10,415 nucleotides of DNA from contig CAADSP010000011.1 in the NCBI GenBank assembly GCA_900751755.1, positions 1-10,415 on the forward strand. Reading direction: 5' to 3'. The translations under genes and the position numbers were made by a program. Position 1 is the first letter of the stretch. Every line of letters starts with the position of its first letter. The notes below the pieces were generated by a model. That model had not been told where the DNA came from. It saw only the letters and a program-made list of their open reading frames with translations, and ran no database searches. Positions 5,546 through 10,415 of this stretch are shown in pieces. The stretch comes from an uncultured Collinsella sp. Lineage in GTDB: Bacteria; Actinomycetota; Coriobacteriia; Coriobacteriales; Coriobacteriaceae.

Positions 5546-6463
5546 ATGTCCAACCATCAGCACACGCTTATCATCGACGGCACTTCGGGCATCAGCGGCG
5601 ATATTACCGTCGCGGCCCTGCTCGACCTGGGCGCCAGCGAGGAGCACCTGCGCGAACAGCTCGCCACGCTGCCGGTCGACGGCTTTTCGATCGCTGTAAC
5701 GCGCGTAAACAAGCATGGCATCGACGCCTGCGACTTTGACGTTCAGCTGGCAGAGGGACTCGAGAATCACGATCACGATATGGCCTGGCTCTACGGCAAC
5801 GAAGCAGCTGTCGAGCATATGCATGAGCATGAGCACCACCATCATGACCATGACGAGCACGAACACGAACACTGCCACGAACATGACCATGAGGGCCACG
5901 CCCATGAGCACGAGGACCATCATCACGCTCATCACCATCACCACCGTTCTTTGGCGGACGTCACCGCCATCATCGACGGCTCACAGCTAAGCGATGGCGC
6001 GAAGCGTCGCGCCCTCGCCATTTTTTCCGTACTCGCTGCTGCCGAGGCCAAGGCTCACGGCAAAACGCCCGACACCGTCCTGTTTCACGAGGTGGGCGCC
6101 GTCGACTCCATCGTCGACGTCTGCTCTGTCGCCATCTGCCTCGACGACCTGGGTATTGAGGACATCGTGGTCGAGTCGCTTTCCGAGGGCCACGGCACCA
6201 TTCGCTGCGCCCACGGCCTCATGCCCATTCCCGTCCCCGCCGTCGTCAACCTGTGCCAGGCGGGCAATATCGCCCTCACGCCTGCACCGGTCGCCGGCGA
6301 GCTCGTGACGCCCACTGGCGCCGCCATCGTCACCGCTCTGCGCACGTCCGACCAACTGCCCTCACGCTACCGCATCGAAGCCGTCGGCTACGGTGCCGGC
6401 AAGCGCCCCTACGAGGGCTGCTCCGGGACGCTCCGCTGTCTGCTCGTTGACGCGGACGCATAG
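5546..6463 (+). CDS. larC: Nickel-pincer cofactor biosynthesis protein LarC, LarC1 part only
   Basis: A 305-residue LarC-family protein. Full LarC is the CTP-dependent enzyme that inserts nickel into the pincer nucleotide. Visible LarC1 blocks are DGTSGISGD (11-19), HEVGAVDSIVDV (181-192), CAHGLMPIPVPA (221-232), GELVTPTGAAI (251-261) and GYGAGKR (281-287). Residues 91-133 are a metal-binding-like stretch with 25 histidines among 43 residues, otherwise mostly Asp/Glu. The protein stops soon after GYGAGKR, so the LarC2 domain, which normally starts near an LETNIDDM-like motif and binds CTP, is absent. The next gene starts two bases after the stop in another frame and is a regulator, so LarC2 is not reached by a frameshift. 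In Lactobacillus plantarum LarC1 and LarC2 are joined by programmed frameshifting. The start ATG has AAGGAG directly upstream, overlapping the larB stop. Confidence 0.92.
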   Translation: MSNHQHTLIIDGTSGISGDITVAALLDLGASEEHLREQLATLPVDGFSIAVTRVNKHGIDACDFDVQLAEGLENHDHDMAWLYGNEAAVEHMHEHEHHHHDHDEHEHEHCHEHDHEGHAHEHEDHHHAHHHHHRSLADVTAIIDGSQLSDGAKRRALAIFSVLAAAEAKAHGKTPDTVLFHEVGAVDSIVDVCSVAICLDDLGIEDIVVESLSEGHGTIRCAHGLMPIPVPAVVNLCQAGNIALTPAPVAGELVTPTGAAIVTALRTSDQLPSRYRIEAVGYGAGKRPYEGCSGTLRCLLVDADA

Positions 6464-6465
6464 CC

Positions 6466-7005
6466 ATGGATGCCCGCAAGGCCAAAAGCCGCGCCGCGAT
6501 CGTCGCGGCGTTCTCCGAGCTGCTGCGTGAAGAGGACTACGGCAAGATCACCGTCGGCGACATCATCGCTCGAGCCCATGTGGGTCGGGCCACGTTCTAC
6601 GGCCTCTTCAAGAGTAAAGACGACCTACTGTCCGAGCTCGTGAGCGACATCTGCACCCACGCCCTCGACGACGATGGCACACCGCTCGATGACCCACTCG
6701 TGCAGGTCGAGCATATTCTCAACAATCTCTGGGAGCGTCGCCAGGGCGTCCGGGCCCTCGTAGCCGGCGCCGGCTCACGCGTCTTCGCCGACTGCCTACG
6801 CAAGACCATCATGTCACGAGCAGCCGAAACCGTCCCCACCGACCCAAACGGCCCCGCCGCCACCATGGACCGCAGCTTCCTGCTACACCACATAGCCTCA
6901 AGCTTCGTAGGAATGGTCCAATGGTGGGCCTGGCATAACTTCCAAGCAGACAAAGCCGACGTAGCCAAAGACTACCTATCAGCCATAAAACCCCTCTTCA
7001 GCTAA
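6466..7005 (+). CDS. TetR/AcrR-family regulator, last gene of the lar operon
   Basis: A 179-residue TetR-family regulator. The N-terminal DNA-binding domain is clear: KSRAAIVAAFSELLREEDYG (7-26), then the helix-turn-helix ITVGDIIARAHVGRATFYGLFKSKDDL (28-54) with the family signature ATFYGLFKSKDDLL. The C-terminal part (about 80-179) is helical, with HHIASSFVGMVQWWAWHN (141-158) resembling the C-terminal domain of DhaS-like regulators. It starts two bases after the larC stop, with no strong ribosome-binding site, so translation is probably coupled. As part of the operon it most likely controls the lar genes through the inverted repeat at 4675-4708. L. plantarum uses a Crp/Fnr-type LarR instead, so this would be a different control solution. 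The effector is unknown. Confidence 0.88.
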   Translation: MDARKAKSRAAIVAAFSELLREEDYGKITVGDIIARAHVGRATFYGLFKSKDDLLSELVSDICTHALDDDGTPLDDPLVQVEHILNNLWERRQGVRALVAGAGSRVFADCLRKTIMSRAAETVPTDPNGPAATMDRSFLLHHIASSFVGMVQWWAWHNFQADKADVAKDYLSAIKPLFS

Positions 7006-7011
7006 GCAACA

Positions 7012-7068
7012 ATCCCTTCCCAAAGTGGGAACCCCTTCCCAAAGCGCGGATCCCATTCCAAAATTCCG
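7012..7068 (+). repeat. Three imperfect 19-bp tandem repeats after the tetR gene
   Basis: Units start at 7012 (ATCCCTTCCCAAAGTGGGA), 7031 (ACCCCTTCCCAAAGCGCGG) and 7050 (ATCCCATTCCAAAATTCCG). The first two match at 15 of 19 positions and the third is more diverged; another CCCAAAGTG follows at 7092-7100. Unit 1 holds a small TTCCCA-AAG-TGGGAA palindrome. Unit 2 resembles the right half of hairpin 3 near 1804-1827. The rest of 7069-7199 shows no gene or clear signal. Confidence 0.6.
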
Positions 7069-7199
7069 CTCCGACTCAAGACGCCACACATCCCAAAGTG
7101 CCAACAACAGTCCAACGCCCCTATCAGCAACAACCCCCTCCCATGCAAATTCAGATATATATGTTGGGTTGCTTGTTCGAACACAGCCAAGAATGCCCA

Positions 7200-7324
7200 G
7201 GGCTCGGTAAGGGTTAACTTTCCAACGCACTCCGCAGGACGCAAAAAGGCTCGCCGCACAAAGTGCGCAGCGAGCCTTTTTGCATGTCCGAGGACGCGTT
7301 GGAAAGTTAACCCTTACCGAGCCC
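7200..7324. repeat. Compound inverted repeat E1, probably a bidirectional terminator
   Basis: A 125-base nested palindrome between the convergent tetR and MIP genes. The outer stem is a perfect 29-bp repeat (7200-7228 with 7296-7324). The junctions are ACTCCGCAGGAC (7229-7240) and ATGTCCGAGGAC (7284-7295). The inner stem is a perfect 14 bp (7241-7254 with 7270-7283) on the same symmetry axis, and the tip is CGCAC-AAA-GTGCG. The A run and T run of the inner stem (CAAAAAGG, CCTTTTTG) give a terminator signature on both strands. The outer arms are far longer than termination needs. A second copy with the same layout is at 9633-9759. Confidence 0.9.
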
Positions 7325-7348
7325 GGACCTTATAGAGCCGTCCTTTGA

Positions 7349-8080
7349 CTAGAACATGCCCAAGAAACCGTGCACAAACAGTGCGGCCAGAGCGGCACCG
7401 ATAAACGGTGCGATGCCAGGAACAAGCAGGCCGTACTTCCAGTTGTTGTCGGCCTTGTTCTTGATCGGCAGCACCTGGTAAGCCATGCGAGGACCAAGGT
7501 CACGTGCCTGGTTCATGGCGAAGCCGGTGATGCCGCCCATGCCCATGCCAACGGCCCAAACGATCAGGCCAACGCAGATAGCGAGCATCAAAACGTTCTC
7601 GCCTGCGCGGCTAGCGGCAGCAAGGATGGCGCTGATGAACACAAAGGTGCAGATAGCCTCGCAGAAGAAGTTACGGGCATAGTTCGTACCCTCGGTGGTG
7701 GGGTTGGTCGAGAAGATGTTGCGCTGGGCAATGGGGTCGACGACGCCCTCGGAAGCCTTGAACTCATCGGCATACATCAACCACGCGATCACGGCGCCCA
7801 CAAAGCCGCCGAGCATATCGGCAATCATGAAGGGGATGCAGCTGCTCCACGGCACCAGGCCTACGATGCACTGGGCAAGCACCATAGCCGGGTTCATGCA
7901 CACGGCGCCGCCAAAGACAAACAGGCAGACCGAGATGCCAAAAGACCAAGTGGTGATGGCAAACATATGGCCGGAGCCCTGATACTTGGTGCCCTTGAGC
8001 ACGGTATCACAGTGCACGCCCACGCCAAAGATGATCATGAGGGCCGTTGCGCCGAATTCGCAGAGGAGTTTGGTAAGCAT
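7349..8080 (-). CDS. larD: MIP-family channel (aquaglyceroporin-like), probable lactic acid channel
   Basis: A 243-residue hydrophobic protein of the major intrinsic protein family, with six predicted membrane helices and the two half-helix loops of aquaporins. The first signature is CMNPAM (NPA at 63-65). The second is TGFAMNQARDLGPR (185-198), where NPA has become NQA. Filter positions resemble glycerol facilitators (GlpF W48/G191/F200/R206) more than water channels: Phe187, Arg193, Gly178 and probably Trp45. It lies 49 bp after larA on the same strand, and in L. plantarum the lar operon encodes a lactic acid channel of this family, LarD. That supports moving lactic acid across the membrane, though glycerol is an alternative. 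The ribosome-binding site is weak (AGGG close to the ATG), so expression may depend on larA translation. The symbol is given by context. Confidence 0.82.
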   Translation of the reverse strand: MLTKLLCEFGATALMIIFGVGVHCDTVLKGTKYQGSGHMFAITTWSFGISVCLFVFGGAVCMNPAMVLAQCIVGLVPWSSCIPFMIADMLGGFVGAVIAWLMYADEFKASEGVVDPIAQRNIFSTNPTTEGTNYARNFFCEAICTFVFISAILAAASRAGENVLMLAICVGLIVWAVGMGMGGITGFAMNQARDLGPRMAYQVLPIKNKADNNWKYGLLVPGIAPFIGAALAALFVHGFLGMF

Positions 8081-8105
8081 AAAACCCTATTTTTCTTGTC
8101 GGTTA

Positions 8106-8120
8106 TAAACGATTCGTTTA
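8106..8120. promoter_or_regulatory. 15-bp palindrome between larA and the channel gene
   Basis: TAAACGA-T-TCGTTTA is a perfect 7-bp inverted repeat around one base, inside the 49-bp gap between larA and the MIP gene. The loop is too tight for a full-length RNA hairpin, so a protein-binding site is more natural. It does not match the repeat upstream of larB. No partner is known. Confidence 0.4.
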
Positions 8121-8129
8121 GGCCGCGCG

Positions 8130-9407
8130 CTAGTGCTGAGCGACGACAACGCCCAGGCCATCGGGAATGACGGCCACCTTGGCATCGGCACCCTTCATCT
8201 CAAAGGCGAGCTTGAGCGCCTCATCGAGGGTGTTAACCGGCGTCATGTGCATATCCTTGATCATCTGGTGATCGCACAGGTCGGTAACCATGATCACAGG
8301 GTGATGCGCCAGGATGCGGGCAAAAATCTGGCTCGTCCACTGGTCGGGCAGGGTCTCGTCCTTAGGACGGTCGATGCAAGCGCGCTCAAACTCTGCCGGA
8401 TCATTGTCGGCGATGTTGTGATAGAAGCCCTCGCCACCGTGACCGTCGGCACAACCGGCGACATCGATGATCACGCCGCCCTCGGGAAGTGTGGCCTCTG
8501 CAGAGCACATGCCCTTCACGGCCTGATAGATGTTCTGGTCGAGCGGGTAGCCGCCGTTGGTGGTAATGGCAATCTCGCACTCGACGGGCTCAACGCCGGC
8601 AAGGCTCTTCACGAACTCGCAGCCAGCCTCGTGCGCCTTGTGGATGTCGCCGGCAAAGGAGCCGATGACCTCGTGCTTGCCGTTGAGCACCACGTTGAGC
8701 ACAAAGGCAAGGTGAGCCATCTCGGCAGCGGCAAACATGTCCTCGCTCACGTGGTTGTGGCACAGGTTGCCGGCACGCGAGTGGGAATCATTCACAAACT
8801 GACCGTTGTGGTTGTACATGATGGTCTTGTAGCTGGCGATACCAGGCAGGACGGACTTGCGGCTACCAGAGAAACCGGCAAAGAAGTGCGGCTCAATAAA
8901 GCCCTCGGCAAGCAACAGATCGCAATCGGCAGCAATCTTGTTGATGATGCACTCGCCACCAGAAGGCAGGGTGCCGATCTTTTTCATCATGCTGTCATCA
9001 GTCGCGACGTGCATAACGATTTCCTCGTTGGCAACGATCTCCTCGCCGTACTTGTTGACAAGTTCCTCATGCGTCGACGGACGATGCATACCCGTAGCAA
9101 CCAGAATACGCACGCGAGCCTCGGGCGCAGCGGAATGGATGTGATGCAGCAGAATAGGCATCGTCACACGCGAGGGAACGGGGCGCGTATGATCGGAGCT
9201 AATAATGACGATATCCTTCTTGCCAGCACAAAGCTCCTCGAGCGAAGGCGAACCATAAGGGTTGGCAAGCGACTCCTCTACCAGCTCTTCCTGCGATTTC
9301 GTGGTCTTAAACTCGTTTTGATGACCTTCCATCACACCCGCGAAATTCTTATCCTCGAGCTCCAGATGCAACGTCTTGTGGTCAAACGGTAGTTCACATT
9401 CAAACAA
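8130..9407 (-). CDS. larA: Nickel-pincer-dependent lactate racemase LarA
   Basis: A 425-residue LarA that interconverts D- and L-lactate using the nickel-pincer nucleotide. All residues I associate with cofactor and catalysis fall at the same numbers as in L. plantarum LarA: Asp72 and Arg75 (SDHTRPVPS), His108 (GMHRPSTHEE), His174 (EPHFFAGFSG), Lys184 that carries the cofactor (GSRKSVLPGI), His200 (NHN), and Gln295 and Lys298 (YPLDQNIYQAVKGM). Long blocks such as VNKYGEEIV and EGFYHN are also close to what I remember of that enzyme. The superfamily contains racemases for other 2-hydroxyacids, but this similarity favours lactate. The start is TTG at 9407-9405: an in-frame TGA lies upstream, no ATG or GTG intervenes, and AAGGAAGAGG precedes it. 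It converges on larB-larC-tetR and is followed by the channel gene. Confidence 0.95.
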   Translation of the reverse strand: MFECELPFDHKTLHLELEDKNFAGVMEGHQNEFKTTKSQEELVEESLANPYGSPSLEELCAGKKDIVIISSDHTRPVPSRVTMPILLHHIHSAAPEARVRILVATGMHRPSTHEELVNKYGEEIVANEEIVMHVATDDSMMKKIGTLPSGGECIINKIAADCDLLLAEGFIEPHFFAGFSGSRKSVLPGIASYKTIMYNHNGQFVNDSHSRAGNLCHNHVSEDMFAAAEMAHLAFVLNVVLNGKHEVIGSFAGDIHKAHEAGCEFVKSLAGVEPVECEIAITTNGGYPLDQNIYQAVKGMCSAEATLPEGGVIIDVAGCADGHGGEGFYHNIADNDPAEFERACIDRPKDETLPDQWTSQIFARILAHHPVIMVTDLCDHQMIKDMHMTPVNTLDEALKLAFEMKGADAKVAVIPDGLGVVVAQH

Positions 9408-9499
9408 TGACGAGCGCCCTCTTCCTTTTCAACTGACACACTAGATAAACCGTTGGAAGGATACGCCGCTCACCGAAAAACACCACCGTCCACCGACTC

Positions 9500-9529
9500 A
9501 TTAACACAACGTTCATATTTGACCCACAA
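9500..9529 (-). promoter_or_regulatory. Weak candidate promoter for larA
   Basis: On the minus strand TTGTGG (9529-9524) and GTTAAT (9505-9500) are 18 bases apart, about 90 bases before the larA TTG and just after the terminator at 9535-9564. Matches to consensus are modest. The larB-type inverted repeat is not present here, so larA may not share that operator. Confidence 0.25.
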
Positions 9530-9564
9530 CAAAACGGCCGCGACCCCAAACGGGACCGCGGCCG
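9526..9564 (-). terminator. Rho-independent terminator, probably of the phosphoenolpyruvate carboxylase gene
   Basis: CGGCCGCG (9535-9542) pairs with CGCGGCCG (9557-9564), with further CCC/GGG pairing in the loop. On the minus strand the stem is followed by TTTTGTTGT (9534-9526). It lies about 220 bases beyond the upstream gene's stop, with E2 and a small 6-bp hairpin (9580-9585 with 9595-9600) in between. Confidence 0.8.
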
Positions 9565-9632
9565 CTACAGTCGTAAGGCGAGAAGCGCACAATTCTTCTC
9601 CTCAGCTTTAATCCCCGAAGACCGAGGACGAA

Positions 9633-9759
9633 GGGACCCGATGGGTTTCCCTCTGAATGCATTCCGCAGCACGAAGCCCCCTTATCCGCAGCTCCGAAGG
9701 AGCAGGATAAGGGGGCTTCAAGTGCGAGGACGCATTCAGAGGGAAACCCGACGGGTCCC
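9633..9759. repeat. Compound inverted repeat E2, same architecture as E1
   Basis: A 127-base nested palindrome that ends 24 bases from the stop of the phosphoenolpyruvate carboxylase gene. The outer stem is 28 bp (9633-9660 with 9732-9759) with one A-A mismatch and one T-G wobble. The junctions are ATTCCGCAGCAC (9661-9672) and AAGTGCGAGGAC (9720-9731). The inner stem is a perfect 15 bp (9673-9687 with 9705-9719). The tip holds GCTCC-GAA-GGAGC. Each junction matches that of E1 at 10 of 12 positions, while stem sequences differ. An additional CGAGGACG, as at the end of the right junction, sits just outside at 9623-9630. Confidence 0.88.
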
Positions 9760-9782
9760 GGTGAGAGCCACAGGGCTATCGA

Positions 9783-10415
9783 TTACCCCGTGTTCTGCAA
9801 TCCTGCCGAGACGCCGGTCACAGTCGAAAGAATCAGGCTCATGTACTCGGCCTTCTTCTCCTCGGCCATCTCGTCCTGGTTCATACGCACCTCGCGAAGG
9901 GCGCGGACCTGGGCGATAGACAGGGCGTCGACGTAGGGGTTGCGCACACGAACGGCGCAGCCGAGCACGCGACGACGCTGCAGCGGCCACTCGTCACCGA
10001 CGATGGCAAGGACCCACTTACGCGTGAGCTGCATCTCGGTGAAGACCTTCTCGGACAAATCCTGGCGATCGCCCAGGTGCAGATACATCTTGGCGATGCG
10101 CTGGTCGGTCTTAGCAATCGACATCTCGATGTTGTCGATAAAGGTGCGGAAGAACGGCCACTCCTGGTAGGCAGCCTTAAGCTGGTCCAGATCGCCAAAC
10201 TGCTCGCAGGCGGTACCCAGGCCGTACCAAGCGGCCAGATTGATGCGCGCCTGGCTCCAGCTGAAGATCCAAGGAATGGTACGCAGGTCGTCGAGCGACT
10301 TGGCACCCAAGCCGCGCTTGGCGGGACGCGAGCCGATCGGCAGCCGACCCACCCCGGGTAGCGGCGTCACGGTCGAGAACCACCGAGGAAAGGCCTCAGT
10401 GTTTCGCAGGCCCAG
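9783..10415 (-). CDS. ppc: Phosphoenolpyruvate carboxylase, C-terminal part, runs off the right edge
   Basis: The last 210 residues of a minus-strand gene that starts outside the window. The enzyme fixes bicarbonate onto phosphoenolpyruvate to make oxaloacetate. Recognisable C-terminal blocks are GRLPIGSRPAKR (family: GKLNIGSRPAKR), LRTIPWIFSWSQARINLAAWYGLGTA, EWPFFRTFIDNIEMSIAKTDQRIA, LRNPYVDA-like VRNPYVDALSIAQV, and the terminal QNTG, which is the invariant end of these proteins. No frameshift is seen in this part, and it is open to the window edge (in-frame codons continue to 10415). In a fermenting anaerobe it would feed oxaloacetate toward aspartate, malate and succinate. It is not obviously linked to the lar genes; E2 and a terminator separate it from larA. 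Confidence 0.93.
   Translation of the reverse strand: MGLRNTEAFPRWFSTVTPLPGVGRLPIGSRPAKRGLGAKSLDDLRTIPWIFSWSQARINLAAWYGLGTACEQFGDLDQLKAAYQEWPFFRTFIDNIEMSIAKTDQRIAKMYLHLGDRQDLSEKVFTEMQLTRKWVLAIVGDEWPLQRRRVLGCAVRVRNPYVDALSIAQVRALREVRMNQDEMAEEKKAEYMSLILSTVTGVSAGLQNTG

Noticed and set aside
6440..6480. A programmed frameshift at the end of larC that would add LarC2
   Set aside because: No LarC2-like sequence exists downstream in any frame; the following frame encodes a TetR-family regulator from its first residues.
7140..7199. A possible tRNA or attachment site around GTTCGAAC (7175-7182)
   Set aside because: The T-loop-like word is the only match; there are no acceptor, D or anticodon stems, and no direct repeat partner was seen.
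8133..9392. A 419-codon plus-strand open frame over larA
   Set aside because: It is exactly antisense to larA, whose active-site residues are all present. The antisense translation shows no family features.
9470..9592. A possible 40-residue minus-strand ORF starting at TTG after AGGAG, with a hydrophobic centre
   Set aside because: Its middle is the GC-rich stem of the terminator at 9535-9564, which explains the Ala/Val-rich translation. There is no independent support for translation.

Overview
The window looks like chromosome of a GC-rich gut anaerobe. The gene set (LacZ-type beta-galactosidase under a LacI-type repressor, phosphoenolpyruvate carboxylase, nickel-pincer lactate racemase genes) and the protein sequences suggest a Coriobacteriia member such as Collinsella. 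That assignment is my inference from protein style; there is no rRNA here to confirm it.

Layout. Bases 1-260 hold the N-terminus of a GH2 beta-galactosidase on the minus strand. Bases 261-636 are its control region, with a promoter and three near-identical palindromic operators, followed by a divergent lacI-family repressor (637-1653, +). Bases 1654-1958 separate two convergent genes; they contain a tandem array of hairpins with an exact 62-base period and then the aspS terminator. aspS (1959-3746, -) and serB (4003-4638, +) are divergent housekeeping genes.

The centre and right hold a lactate racemase locus in two converging arms. The plus arm is larB, larC and a tetR-type regulator (4753-7005), behind a promoter with a large inverted repeat. 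The minus arm is larA followed by a MIP-family channel (9407 down to 7349). LarB starts synthesis of the nickel-pincer nucleotide from nicotinic acid adenine dinucleotide, LarC inserts nickel, LarA uses the cofactor to interconvert D- and L-lactate, and the channel probably lets lactic acid or glycerol cross the membrane. Two parts are missing from view: larE (sulfur insertion) and the C-terminal LarC2 domain of LarC. The right edge carries the C-terminal 210 residues of phosphoenolpyruvate carboxylase on the minus strand.

The most unusual material is non-coding. Two compound inverted repeats (7200-7324 and 9633-9759) share one architecture: an outer stem of 28-29 bp, a 12-base junction on each side, an inner stem of 14-15 bp and an apical mini-hairpin. 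The stems differ in sequence, the junctions are nearly identical, and one junction base pair covaries. The 62-base hairpin array at 1659-1860 shows the same logic: conserved framework, variable six-base stem block, complementarity kept. Both kinds lie at gene 3' ends and look like families of intergenic structured repeats.
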